Below, piece by piece: positions 21,095 to 33,111 of a DNA stretch of 64,000 nt. The notes beneath the pieces are model-generated. The model saw nothing but the letters and a program-made list of their open reading frames with translations, was not told the origin of the DNA and did not search any database. The position numbers and the translations under genes are program-made. Origin of the DNA: Thozetella sp. PMI_491 (taxonomy: Eukaryota > Ascomycota > Sordariomycetes > Chaetosphaeriales > Chaetosphaeriaceae); the NCBI GenBank assembly GCA_021432635.1, contig MU270023.1:1116001-1180000 (forward strand), given 5' to 3'. Position 1 is the stretch's first letter. Every line of letters begins with the position of its first letter.

Positions 21095-21701
21095 TTTTCC
21101 CTTGAGCAAAAAGAGTTATTGCAACAGAGTATGTCTTGCACGGGATAGGTGGAGAGTAGTAGTTGATGGCAATGATACTGCTTTCAATAGCATTGGGGAT
21201 GCTATTATAGAAGATGGCATTCATATTTTTGATACACTTGATCATCTGCTTACTACATTTGGCCCTAGGCTTTCTTAACTTGGTTAGTTAGAGTATAACC
21301 AGGACTTCGGAATGGCACATCCTACTCGCGCATACTGAGTAAGTTCGGAATTTCGGTACCCCGCACCAAGTTCCGCGAAACTACTTGGCTACCTACTTAG
21401 GTACATTCCTTACTGGCCCCCTCTCCACAGCCTTAATGAATCAGGAAGTTCTGAGTCAGGAATTGTCAGGTGGCCCTACCAGTTGTTGAGACCATACACT
21501 GTGTTAATAGCGGGTGAATGGATCTGGTGTGAACCAATCGGAACCCGCATAGCTGGCATAGGTTGCTAAGATAGAGGTAGTGGGTTGTCTTAATCTTATT
21601 TGATATATTAAATGCCTCCGCAAGTGAATAAGAGAACCCAATTAATCGTACCTTCATGTCAGCACAGAACATCACGACAAGGAATGTCTTGTACCAGGCC
21701 A
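21095..21701. promoter_or_regulatory. Shared divergent promoter of ADH and ALDH genes
   Basis: This 607-bp gap separates the start codons of two divergently transcribed genes whose products act in sequence (alcohol to aldehyde to acid). Co-regulation from this region is an inference. A TATATTAAAT lies near 21604, about 95 bases before the ALDH start. Confidence 0.5.
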
Positions 21702-23529
21702 ATGGCTGTTAACTTTGATACATTCTGCAACATCATTGACGGCCAGCTTTGCGGGACCGCCCAGACTCGATATGGGGTCAACCCTTCAACGCTAAACCGC
21801 AACCCTGACGTGCCGCTGAGCACCCCGGATGACGTTGAGAGAGCCGTCGTGGCGGGTGAGAGAGCCGCGCAGCTTTGGGCTGAGACTTCTGTGGCGGAGC
21901 GCCGAGATGCTTTGACCAGGTTTGCTGATGCTTTTGCGGCGCAACGGCAAGACTTCGCGAACATGCTAGTCCGCGAGCAAGGAAAACCGGTAAACCCACT
22001 GAAGCATTCACAATTACATTACGAGTTGCTAATCCCGGGGGTATGCAGCTCGACCAAGCTACTGGGGAGATTGAAGATGCAATTTGGAAGCTTAGAGGTG
22101 TAGCGAAGCTATCACTAGCTGAAGAAATCACCGAAGACACGGAAGATCGGCAAGTAGTGATCAGATATGTGCCGATTGGTAGCCATCGCCCGTCGTAATA
22201 GAGTGCATGCCCAAGCTAATCCTGTGGCAGGGGTATCTGTGGGCATCGTGCCTTGGAACTGTAAGCTGACCTCTTAACCCGTTATCACAAAGCCGTCACT
22301 GATGATGACTAGTCCCAATTGTCTTGTGTTAGTCATTGTTCTAGTATTCCCCAACTTACAAATGCTGAACAACGGGAGGCAGCTACTTTTAAAATTGGAC
22401 CAGCCATCATGGCTGGGAGTCCTATCATCATTAAGCCCTCGTGAGCTGTCCCCCCGACCAGTCCCGAAATGCTTGATTTACTAACGAGCCGTTGTAGGCC
22501 ATTTACGCCATATTGTGGACTGAAGCTTGTAGAGCTCGCACAGGCCTTCTTCCCCCCCGGGGTGATACAGGCCCTGTCAGGCGATGATAATCTAGGTCCC
22601 TGGCTGACGGCCCATCCCGGGATCAAGAAAGTTAGCTTCACCGGATCTGTAGAGACTGGGAAGCAAGTCATGCGAAGCTGTAGTACAACGCTGAAGCGCG
22701 TGACTCTTGAGCTGTAAGTCTATTTAACCTTGTCCACCCCCGTAGTTTAGTGTAGGTTCTGACAGGAGAAAGCGGTGGCAACGATCCAGCTATTGTTTGC
22801 CCAGATATTGATATTGCGACAATGGCTCCTAAAGTCGCAGCCATGGCGCTCTGGAATGCAGGCCAGGTGTGCGTGGCAGTGAAGCGAGTATATGTGCACT
22901 CGTCCATCTATGAGAAATTTCTTTCAGCCACGGTCGATTGTGTCAAATCCCTGAAAATGGCAGATGGATTTGAAAGATCGGCATTCGTTGGTCCAATTCA
23001 GAATTCAGTGCAATACGATAGACTCAAGACCTTCCTGGCTTCTATTGAGAACGAGAAACTCAAGGTAGTGGCAGGAGATCCGAAGACTGCAGCAACCGGA
23101 AAAGGCTATTTTATATCCCCCGTCGTTGTCGATAATCCCCCGGAGAATTCAAGGCTTGTTGTGGAGGAACCATTCGGTACGTCGCGTCAAACCCACTGCC
23201 AGACAATCACGCTAACCTACGGCGTAGGCCCAATCTTCCCGCTCCTTAAATGGGAGAGTGAGGACGATGTGATAAAACGAGCAAATGATACCGATTTTGG
23301 CCTGGGAGCTTCTATATGGACCAATGACGTGGAGCAGGCTAATAGATTAGCCAGGAAGCTACACGCGGGTACTGTCTGGATTAACCACCACATGGAGTCA
23401 AGACCCGATGCTCCATTTGGAGGCCACAAGTATAGTGGTATTGGGAGCGAGTTGGGAATTGCTGGGCTGAAATCGTACTGTAACGCACAGGTGATAAATC
23501 TCGACCGGAAAGGCCTCGTGGGGCGATGA
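21702..23529 (+). CDS. Aldehyde dehydrogenase (about 475 aa)
   Basis: Seven exons are proposed: 21702-21989, 22049-22178, 22231-22260, 22383-22440, 22498-22713, 22773-23176 and 23228-23529. The enzyme oxidises aldehydes to carboxylic acids with NAD(P). Visible motifs are RYVPIGVSVGIVPWN, SFTGSVETGKQVM, general base Glu240 in LELGGNDPA, catalytic Cys274 in NAGQVCVAVKR, EEPFGPIFPLL and PFGGHKYSGIG. Overall length fits the fungal family. The weak point is the junction of exons 3 and 4: splicing 22261-22382 keeps frame but yields PWNSTFKIGPA, whereas relatives have PWNFP plus about six residues before the lysine. Either a few residues are lost there or a lesion has damaged the exon. All other junctions are clean. 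It is paired divergently with the ADH gene. Confidence 0.85.
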
Positions 23530-24287
23530 TGTGTGTACAGCGGCAATTTGAGTCACGGAGGCGGATTCGATATGTCTATTAGTGTAGCCCGAATTTTTCA
23601 GCGACTTGGGTATTTGTATCGCTTTACATGTCTGGTACCAATGCATGATGATACACTGAAACTGAATACCTAGCCTTGAGCGTATTGCTTAACTGAGCAC
23701 GTACACAATAGCCAACACCGATCCCTCTATCTTGCCAACATGGAGACATCGCATCCTCCTTCTAGTGAAGGAGGACTAGGTACTACGGAGCGGCGAGAAC
23801 CTACTGACCTCAGAGGAACTGAGGTTGGATAGGACTGCTCCTCTTCACCATGAAACCGTACTTACCGTGGCCAACTAGGATTCTGTATGTTGTTCGCATG
23901 GCGTTTAATTCCGTCGGATTGCATTTAATTTTAGAAAACTCGGCTTTATTTTTCCATTCCACCCGATTGCGCATCATTCTTGCTAGACCTTTTTTTGCAA
24001 TTATTTAAGCTCAACTTTCGACGTCAGAGGCTCTGACTCGACTTCCAATTAATATTGATAACCAACTTACCTCGATGCGAGTGAGCTGCGTCATGCTTGG
24101 TTTTGTAGTGTCAGTGCATTCTGACACGGCTTTCCTCAAAAGTCTGATCGTATTTTTTGCGTCAAACTTAGACGTACCAGGTTACTAGATTGCATAATGG
24201 TGTATATTAAAGGGGAAGTATGCAGGTTCATTATCCTGCAGAACACTATCGTATCATTCGGCCTCGTGCTCCTCAGTCATCTTGACT
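23530..24287. other. Intergenic between ALDH and P450 genes
   Basis: No credible ORF is present. Both genes run left to right, so this holds the ALDH 3' end and the P450 promoter; a TATATTAAA lies near 24203, about 85 bases before the P450 start. Confidence 0.55.
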
Positions 24288-26367
24288 ATGAACCAACTTG
24301 TACCAACTGGCTTGGCAACTGTTGTGAGAGATGTGTCCCCTTTGGTGACCGCAACCAGTGCATCTTTCACTGCGGGCGTCTTCATCCATCTTGCAATATT
24401 TCGTTTTGGAGAATGGGATCAGGAGTCGACGAGGCTTGTGGCGATCTTTGTCGGACTTCTCGCCGCTCTGACTGGCATCTTGACGGCCTATTCGGAGGCT
24501 GGGTACACTGCCGTCTGGCCAGCTTTTAAAGTCTCCCTATCCGTCATCGGATCACTGCTGGCAGGCACCTTTTCTAGCATGCTCGTCTACCGTGCATTCT
24601 TCCACCGATTGAAACGGTTTCCGGGCCCAATCCTTGCGCGACTATCGAACGGTTATGTCGCTTTCCTTTCGGTAAAGAAATTTCAACTGTACGAAGAAGT
24701 TCAAGCGCTCCATAAGAAATACGGAGACGTAGTCCGTATTGGTAAGAACCCGGAGGAGGAATCGAGGCACTCGTGCGATTCTAATTGCCTCTCCAGGCCC
24801 AACAGAGCTATCTATTATTGACCCCACAGTTTTTCACCTTGTCAACGCCCAGAGCTCCCCTTGTACGAAAGGTCCATTCTATACTGCTTTGCACCCTCTC
24901 ATCTCATTGCACCAAACTCGAGACCGAAAAGATCATGCAAAGCGACGCAAGACATGGGACCGTGCATTTAGCGTTAAAGGTTCGTGAAAATCGCCAGGGC
25001 CGCCTTGGGAAAACATTTATTTGTTTCTTAAATCAAAACTAATTCTCATGCTATCCTATACAGCCCTTCGAGATTACGAGCCTCGGGTGGCTAATTACAC
25101 AGATAAGCTCATCGACAAGATCAGTGAACAGGATGGGAAGCCTCTCGATGTTACGCACTGGTTCAACTTTTACAGTTTCGATGTAATGGGCGATCTCGCT
25201 TTCGGAAAGAGCTTCAATATGCTCAGAGACGGCATCGTGCATGATTTTATGGCAATGGTGCATGCTAATATGCTCATCCTTGGCGCTTTTAAGCATTTGA
25301 TTTGGATCTTCTCCATTTTCAAGGAGGTGCCGATAATCAACTCGGAGAATCTCAAATTCAATAAATGGCTCGGAAAACAGGTCCATGAACGGCGGAAGGT
25401 CGGAAAGCCCCCGCACAGGCAGTCATTGATGCGCAGCTTCTGATGAACTTCTCAGAATAAACCTGACATCCCCGACGTCTTTAGCTGGATTCTTTCAGAT
25501 TTCGACGCAATTGCACAGCCCACAAAACAAGAGAAGCTCAATCTCGTCGGGGATGCCAATCTGATCGTTGTAGCCGGAAGGTATGAGTCACCAACCCGTG
25601 CTGGAGTCTCGGTGAGCTAACAGCGTAGAAGCGACACCACAGCAGCATCGCTTACAGCCCTCTTCTTTCAGCTGGCCATGGAAATTACAGTGTGCAAGGA
25701 TCTCCAGGCGGAGTTAGACGAGTACTTTTTGGAACATGAACGGCCGGACCACGTATCTCTGTCCAAGCTGCAGTACTTCCAGGCATGTATCGACGAATCC
25801 CTCCGCTTATTTCCTCCGGTGCCATCAGGTGTCCAGAGAATGATGCCGCCGGAAGGTCTTCAGGCTGGGGATATATACATCCCCGGTAACACCTTAGTTT
25901 CGGTCCCATCGTATACCATTTATCGCGGTAAGTCTCCATTCTTCATCTCGCCTCCGCCCGGCTGACCCAGCTCAGATGATCGCATGTTTGTGCATCCAAA
26001 TAAGTATATTCCCGAGCGCTGGACATCGGAAAAGCATCTCACCAAAAACGCATCCATTTTTGCCCCATTTTCAACTGGTAAGCCTACGTCACGAAGGTAG
26101 CAGAAGGTGACACTGGGTTAATGATTTTAAGGACGATATTCGTGCGTGGGGCGGCAGCTCGGTCTTATGGAGATTCGCTATGTTGCTAGTCAGATATTGC
26201 ATCGTTACGATGTGAAACTGGCTCCATCGGTAGATGCCAAGGCATTTGTTGAAGGCATGAAGGACGGATTCACTCTCGCGCCTCCGAAACTGGAACTTGT
26301 TTTCACGCCGAGACAACCAATAGCTCGTGCCCCTGCGGCCGACCTGCAGCCAACAACAAGCGTATAA
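24288..26367 (+). CDS. Cytochrome P450 monooxygenase, membrane-anchored (577 aa)
   Basis: Seven exons (24288-24741, 24797-24979, 25064-25398, 25456-25580, 25629-25927, 25976-26077, 26132-26367) give an intact 577-aa P450. The N-terminal 100 residues contain three hydrophobic segments before the RLKRFPGP proline-rich hinge, more than the single ER anchor of most P450s but seen in some fungal clans. The I-helix oxygen-binding motif is AGRSDTT (about 364-370). The ExxR motif is in DESLRLFPP. The heme loop is FSTGRYSCVGRQLG with ligand Cys504. Fungal relatives act on secondary metabolites or xenobiotics; the substrate cannot be predicted, and I do not assign a CYP number. Intron 3 has a weak GTCGGA donor, and intron 2 has GTTCGT. 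The first ATG of the open frame is at 24288. It lies between ALDH and a bZIP gene, all in the same direction. Confidence 0.92.
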
Positions 26368-26984
26368 TAAATGGCACCTGGTTAAATAATGCTACTATAA
26401 ACAAACACGAGATACCATATGTTCAATCAACCACCAACTATGCGTGATTTGAAACAGTTCACGACCACTCAGTGACCGGCCAATGTACCTCTTCCTCGGA
26501 TCGATGTAGATTTATGGTGACACCAACTGGCAGCTCCTTCGGGCATAGGTTAGCTGTGCAGGGTCGTGTGTAGTTTACACCTCTCATACTCTAACAAAGT
26601 AGGATATGATTGCCTGGACCTAACTCTTTTCATTTGCATGGCGCACGCTCCGCCGGAGTGACGCGCCATGGTCAGCTGCTTGAACGCCCCATGCTTAGTA
26701 GCAACTTCCCCCGCACCGGACTCGGTCCGAAACCCCCTCCCTCCCCAACGGCGGAATCCGAATCTGGGGAAATCCAAATCTGGGGAAATCCAAATCTGGG
26801 GTAGGCAGGTGACGAAACCAATCGAAAAACCATTGCCTCTTCTCCAAATGCCGAGTCTGATTTCCGGGTCGTCTGTGCCACAAGCCCCTTCCCATCCCCA
26901 GCCAGCTGGTTTGCCGTCTTTACTGCGACGAAAGCTTTTAGAAGAATCTGTACCGCGAGTTTGCAATACCGACCGTTGTTAGAA
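26368..26984. other. Intergenic, promoter of bZIP gene
   Basis: ORFs on both strands overlap here but look like shadows of repeat and GC-rich sequence. A 16-bp direct repeat lies in the middle and is listed separately. Confidence 0.5.
26761..26801. repeat. 16-bp direct repeat upstream of bZIP gene
   Basis: AATCTGGGGAAATCCA is present twice perfectly (26761-26776, 26777-26792) and the first nine bases a third time (26793-26801). It lies about 180-220 bases before the bZIP start codon, where a regulator-binding array could sit, but no known site is recognised. Confidence 0.75.
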
Positions 26985-28598
26985 ATGGAGAATTCACAAT
27001 CTACAGACGCCGGTTCCGTCGCAAGTCGAGATGTAGCCTCAGACCGCCGGCAGAAGAAACGAGAGTTGGACCGAAAGGCCCAAAGGATGGCTCGCGAGAG
27101 GACCAAGAACCGTATCGCCTACCTCGAGAGTATAGTCAATCACCTCCAAGAGTATTCCGCCGGCCGGGGGGTAGAATCCATGATGAGCCACTTGTCCAAC
27201 CTCACAAGAGACCGCCAAAGGCTCCTTGATACGCTCCGTTCAGTGGAGGAAACAATTCAGAAGCAACTGAGAGAACTTTCAGACCCAGAATTGAGGCCAG
27301 CTGAGCAAGCTGGCACTCCAACACATCCCGTCTCAGGCTCACTTTCCACGACCTATGAAGGAAGACGTGCCACAGCTCAACAGGGCATGGAGGACGCCGG
27401 AAGTTTAGGTGACGTTGAATCGAGACAGCCCGTACATTTCGACATGGAGAACTGGGGTCGTGAAGGCCTAACTGATGTTCCTGGTCGCGGCGGAAATCCA
27501 TCAGTAGGCCAAGGTCTTGACTTGCAAGAGAAAGCAACTGCCCCAATATCCAGTATGGCGGCATTTGAGACAATCCCCGAACTCCATCTGGGTCAAGATA
27601 GATTACTAGCCAACTTTGCCGGAGATCCCATCGTTCCAGCATCAACCACATTGTGCGATTGCTTCGAAGCCCACTCCCTCGGCCTCACTGGGCCCCAGCA
27701 ATTCAATATTTGGCGAGCTGTGAACGAAGCGCTGGGCAGGCGAACGAGGATATCTCGGGTCGAGTTGGAGGCAGAGGGCCTATCAAGCGCGGATACCGCA
27801 ATCCAGGTGGTACTGCAGGGCTGGGTGGAAATGGAACATGCGGGAAAGCTAACGCCGGCGTGGAGGAAGATACGCAGAGTTGACGAGATCTGCTTTCAGA
27901 AGACGTTGCCGACGGAGCGACTGGCTATACTGGCAACAATGCATCGCATTTTTCTTTACCACGGCAATCCTACCGTGGAGAGACGTGATATATTGCCACG
28001 GTGGTTATGGGACAGGTCTGCTCCCGTCAGCATTCTGACGCGTGGACGCGACTAACGCAGAGTCAGGCCTTCACAAGCTATACCGCATTCGTACGGTATA
28101 GACTTCTTTGTATGGTATGCTCATCCTGAAACCAATCTCAGCCCATGGACTTGCTAACCGCGGCCGCAAAGGCCTGGTGTTAGAGAACGATTTATCTTCG
28201 CTCAACACAGCTATTGTAGGAATCTTTTCTGGGAGTTATTCCAGGCCAGTCTCAAGATATTGTGGCCTTTTGACTTGCGCGACTGCTATATGCACAACCG
28301 GACGACCAACCAGTACCAGTTTTCTCCGCCTTTTGAGCAGAGGATCAGGGACATCAACAGCTGGACGATGGCAACGGACTTCCTCAACGAGTTCCCCGAA
28401 TTCTACGAAGATATGCCGCTCTTTTTGGGGGTACCTCGGAACCTGCCTGACAGCCTAGCCGCTACAGCTCCTACGCCACGCGTAGCAGAGACAGATAGGG
28501 AGCCAGAGGGCCAGAGAGCCCAAGTCGCAGTCACGGATAGTCCGAGCGACTTTCGCCACGACGGGCTGGATATGTGCTTATTGCTACCAGGCTGGTGA
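26985..28598 (+). CDS. bZIP transcription factor with DUF3425 domain (503 aa)
   Basis: Three exons (26985-28015, 28061-28114, 28172-28598) give 503 aa. An N-terminal basic region (KKRELDRKAQRMARERTKNR) is followed by IAYLESIVNHLQEY and a weak leucine zipper, a DNA-binding and dimerisation module. After a low-complexity middle, residues from about 340 match the fungal DUF3425 domain: SQAIPHSYGIDFFVWPGVRE, then YCRNLFWELFQASLKILWPF and PFEQRIRDINSWTMATDFL. This domain pairing is typical of fungal pathway regulators. The DUF3425 part is recovered only by splicing two short introns, each rejoining the motif exactly. The open frame begins at a TTG upstream; the ATG at 26985 is the first Met. Its position beside P450, ALDH and transporter genes suggests a local regulator, which is inference. 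Confidence 0.88.
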
Positions 28599-29126
28599 CG
28601 CAAATGGGGATGAAAAACAGAAATCTGACGCAGTTGCCACGGTCTAGAGGCGGCATTACGGAATAGCGAATGCTACTCACCAAGAGACCGCTTGCTTAGG
28701 AACTCTAGCGCGCCCGTCACTAGGCCCAAGCAGGCAAACTCACGAGCCTATCTCCACCCAACTCCCGAGCCATATTGTTCACCCCTTTATAAATATTTTT
28801 CCATTCAAAGTGTTCACACTAAACTTTTTCGTCGCGGCCAGGCTCAATGGGAAAAGAAAGTGGAATGACATCACACCAATCCAGGCATCCATTTTCTGAG
28901 CGATGAGGCCCTAGCGATTAGCTAGAGGACGTAGTGGTGGCATACGATCACATACTCTCCAAGCATGGACTAGCTGATAATCTGGGTCGCCACGGAATTA
29001 ATGGCCTTTAAACGGTTAACTTCCCAAGAAAATGAATTCTTTGACGCCTCAGGGGTTCTCACTCTCCCACGCCAAAATCGAAATGCCAAATGAAGGCCGG
29101 CATGGTTCCAGCATCTTCTTTATCGA
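28599..29126. other. Convergent intergenic region
   Basis: The 3' ends of the bZIP gene and the transporter locus face each other here. No ORF is supported. Confidence 0.55.
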
Positions 29127-31273
29127 CTACTCCACCTCGCTCCCGGATTCATGATACATCGTTGACTTGGGCGGAAATGCAGTGCTTAATATGGTATATA
29201 GGGCGGCGCTGGTAAGAATGCCGTATAAATACCCAAGATCATACAGATTCTGCGCTCCGCTGCTGACTGCGATGCCAGAACCCCCGACCTGTCAAGGGTA
29301 TTAGCACCGTCTCGAGAGATTCCGTCCCAAAGAGAACCACTTACCGAGTGGACCAGGCCTGGAAGTAGCGGAATCCATCCCATTGACCAGGATACCGCCG
29401 CCCGCCAATTGGTTCCCCAGCGGTTGTACCTGTACCTGCCATGCGGGTCGTACATATCTGGTACATGGTAGGACTTGCGATGAACGAGCCAGAAATCCGC
29501 TACCAGGACACCGCTGATAGGAGCCAGCTAGGCCAAGGTTAGAAATCTACGAGAAGGAATGACCTTGAGGGAAGTAGGCTTACAAAAATTGCATATCCAC
29601 CCATGAAGGTTACCAACGAGCTGGCAGAGGCCAGAATGTTCCATGGCGTCAGCGCCCATGCTCCAAGGAAGGCAATGATGTACTGGCCCCGGCGAATATT
29701 GATATACTAAAACGGTGGAACGTTAGTCTCGTGTGGGGTCACGACCTCTGTTTCTTCCCCCTTTTTAGGCTTACCTTGGGAAACATAGCATTGAGGTCGT
29801 TGGCAGCCGAGACGCAATTGGCTCCGAGATTCTGGGACGCTATTAGCACAGGGTCAAATATATCTTCAAGGCTCTTCCTACGGTGCCCATTTGTGCAATC
29901 GCCATAGCACCGCCGGCGAAAACCGCGCCAGCTCTTGCCTTGCTGCTGCCGTTCCAATTGTCCATAATGCTGAGCACATCCCACTGCAGCACGCCGTATA
30001 GCTTCTCAGCGGAGCCCACAATGACCAGCCCAAAAAAGCCCATCATGAGGAACGCGCAAGGAATGATGATGAGCTGAATATATGTGGTGCGAGGATTTTT
30101 GGCGTAACGGGTATAGTCGTTTCTGGTGTTTTGAACGATGAGCCAAACCGATACGCAGAAAATATGCAATGGACAGGGTTCTTACATATTGACAGCCATT
30201 GTACCATAGTTTCCCAGCATTGCCTAAGCTCAGAAATGTCGTCAGCGGATACGGAACCTTTCCCACGGCAGCGACAATAGCCTCTTCAACGCAATACTCA
30301 CGTTGAGGCCGTGCATGAATACCCAGCCAAGCTTAGAGCCCGTGACGGTATTTCCACGTTCAAATACCACGTTGTTAAGGCCGCCTCCGGTGGAAGTGCA
30401 GGCCCAGATCAGCATGCCTATGACAGCAGGAATGCAAATGGCCGCCTTGATGGCGAAGAACCACCGGAGCTTCCTCGGGTGGATGTAGTGAAACGGTAGC
30501 ACAAAAAGGAAGTACAGTATGTAGGCGCACATCGTCTGTGTCGTGATGTTGGCTGATTTAGGCAGGTGGTTGGGGATGTTGGCAAACGAAGGCCATATTG
30601 CGATTAGGATCGCCCTGATGCACTCAGCACCGGTCGCCGTATTAATGCCGTACCAGAAGCTCGCCACAACCATCCGCACGAAAATTACGACGAAAGAAAA
30701 GAAAAAGCCGAAAGGGGCGCGGCTTTGAATGGTGTAAGGTATGTGGAAGCGCGAGCCGACTATTCCGTTAAGGGTCAGGCCGATAGCCATGAGACCATGG
30801 CCCAGCACGATGGCCACCAGCGTCAGCTTCCAGGACAGACCCAGCGAATACAAAGATGAGCCGAGACGCAGGTTGCCTGGGGACATGGCATCGTTTGTCC
30901 AGTAAAACACATCTGTAGAACGCCCAACATCAACAACCGTGACGGACGGCTCCGCTCCGAGATTTCCAAGTTGCACTTACAGTTTATGGTTCTCCATGTT
31001 CTTTGCTCCGGGGGAATCGGATCCAGGTCTTTTCCATGGTCAGCCCAGAAAATATGACACACGCATCCACCATCAACGATGCTGCTCACCGGCGTTACTC
31101 CATCTTCCGGGAGCAAAGGTTCCCGGCTCTGGCTCGATCTGGAGCTTTTACTTCAGGCGAGTCAGAAAGCCTTAAGGGGCATCCTCCGTAGAGGATGATG
31201 TGCCGGCCGCATAGTCCGGAGCTTCAGTGACACTGAGGTCGCTTGCTTTCGACTTGTCTTTGGCTTTGTCCAT
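29127..31273 (-). pseudogene. NCS1-type nucleobase/cofactor transporter with two early stops
   Basis: Nine exons can be read on the minus strand (31273-31090, 31028-30981, 30912-30302, 30223-30186, 30122-29882, 29831-29775, 29706-29584, 29527-29345, 29288-29127), all with GT..AG borders and keeping frame for 549 codons. NCS1 permeases import purines, pyrimidines, allantoin, thiamine or related compounds with protons. Family features are EPEPGTFAPGRWSN, DLDPIPPEQRTW, SRAPFGFFFSF, NDYTRYAKNP and ANDLNAMFP, with about a dozen hydrophobic segments. Exon 1 has in-frame TAA at codons 34 (31174-31172) and 42 (31150-31148), just before the conserved N-terminal motif. No intron with usable phase removes them, and no alternative in-frame ATG precedes the core. 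Everything downstream looks intact, so inactivation is recent, or the start lies on an unseen exon. Confidence 0.8.
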
Positions 31274-32510
31274 TTTCTCGTGTGACTTGATTTTTTTAGT
31301 AAAAGAAAGGGGGGGGAAGGGTAGGATCAAGCGCCTCAGGGTGATAGGTACCAATCATGGGCGGTTCGAGCTACGAACAAGAATCTTAGGGACCTTGTAA
31401 TCTGTTAGTCCCAGGGACCCATTTCCTTCGAATACAGCTCCACAGATAAGATACGGTGCTGTAGCATCCGAGGTGGAGTACGTAGAGGAACGGGCAGGGC
31501 CGAGGATCGATGGTTCCAGTTTGTTATCTCTTCTTTTCATCGGAATCTCGGCAGCGATCCGAATTCTTGACCAGCGGTTGATCAGAGTTGAGCCGAAGGA
31601 GATTCCCAGCTCATATATCGAGTTAGGTGAATGAAGTCCGATTTCTCGTGTCGTGATTCAAACGGGCCGCGAAGATGTGATGTTTTGTGCTACAAACGTA
31701 TATTGCAGTGGCACTGGAGACAGAGAGAGTACGGAGAGTCAAGCGCTCATTCAGAGGTGCAGGGCCGTTTATGCCATGAGTAATGACAACGTTAAGATTT
31801 CTATCTTAAAATATAAATGTGCCGTAGCGATGCTTCCCTCAAGTCTTGACGATCCACTAGATAGACAACTTGTGGAGTCCCTTTCACTATATCACTGAGA
31901 TTTGTAATATAGTGGGTTTGTTCTTATGTGAGCCTGTTACAACCCGATAGAGAACTTGACCGTTGCTCATAGGGACACCTAGGAATGTTGACATTGTAAG
32001 TTGGTGTAGTTTAAAGTTAATATTATTAACTTTTGCGAGCGTATTATATATATCAAGTATGTCCTAGAGTATCTATAGTACAGGCGAACTAGCACAATAT
32101 ATATAGTATAATATAGTAGAGTATATACAACAGCACAAGCGAATAAACACAACTGTCTTTCACAGCAGATATTATACCCAACATCTTAGGCGCAAGTATT
32201 AAATCAAGGAAATCGCGTAGCGGAAATTGGACAAATAAATACATCAAATATATCGAACAGGAGAAATTAAATGAAGATAGCTAAGTGCAGAACGAGTTAT
32301 TAGATCCTATCCGTACGGTCTAAGAGAATGAACATCACGCAAACTTCAATACATCAGTGGCCCATCAATCCACGTAGGGCATAGTGAAGGCGCATAGCTA
32401 CTTTCTATTTAAAGGTTGGAGTATTAATCTGGGGCAGCGATGAAGAGAACTAGTTCAGCGCCGTGTCCGCACTTAATAGTAGCTAGGATTGCAGTAAAAC
32501 ACACCAAACC

Positions 32511-32535
32511 ACACACACACACTCACACACACACT
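32511..32535. repeat. CA dinucleotide microsatellite
   Basis: A run of CA repeats is interrupted by a single T. It is ordinary simple-sequence DNA. Confidence 0.85.
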
Positions 32536-33010
32536 TCCTGGTTCAATTTAGATTGAAATATGCAGGACCTATATAAAAGTCTTCACCACAAATTGGAAAT
32601 CGCATCGGTGGCAGATAGACTCGCAACTAACATCTTGCCGTCGACGTGATAACGACACGGGCGCGCCAAGAACGGTACAACAGTCGCGATTCGACAAGAT
32701 CTCCCAATAAGGGTTTAAGATTCGGGGCAGTGGCTGGTCTCTCTGTGGTACAACTCCTATGATACGAGGAACTATTAGCTGTGCTGCATATCGCCTAGCT
32801 TTCCTATTTCCTACAAGGGAAGTTTATACCGATACAGGTTGTAGCAGAAGGCTGTACATATACGGCGTGTTCGTGAAACCCCGAGCTTAGTAATACCGCA
32901 GTTGCGAGCACTCATTCAAGATGGTCGTGCTAGGCTGAGGCGCTTTGAGATCAGTAATCATAGAATGCCGCTCTGATCCGAACAGGCAAATATCATAAAC
33001 TCCGGGCAAG

Positions 33011-33018
33011 TATAAATT
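33011..33018 (+). promoter_or_regulatory. Probable TATA box of hydrolase gene
   Basis: TATAAATT is about 100 bases upstream of the ATG at 33112. Assigned by sequence and position. Confidence 0.5.
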
Positions 33019-33111
33019 GCAAGGTAACGCCCGGCTCACTTAGAACATCACTTTTACAAGCACAGCATTTACAAAGAGACACCTTCAGGCAATCTTCTCA
33101 AAGCGACGACA

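Larger units (their letters stand above)
31274..33111. other. Intergenic with AT-rich island
   Basis: About 31900-32310 is AT- and TpA-rich (runs of TATATA and AATATATATAGTATAATATAG), resembling RIP-affected sequence. A CA-repeat follows at about 32.5 kb. The right end is the hydrolase promoter. Confidence 0.55.

Noticed and set aside
21359-21622. Three CCGCA motifs (21361, 21545, 21618), resembling AlcR-type half sites, and a CCCCGC resembling a CreA site in the ADH/ALDH promoter
   Set aside because: Motifs this short occur about this often by chance in 607 bases, and no paired spacing stands out.
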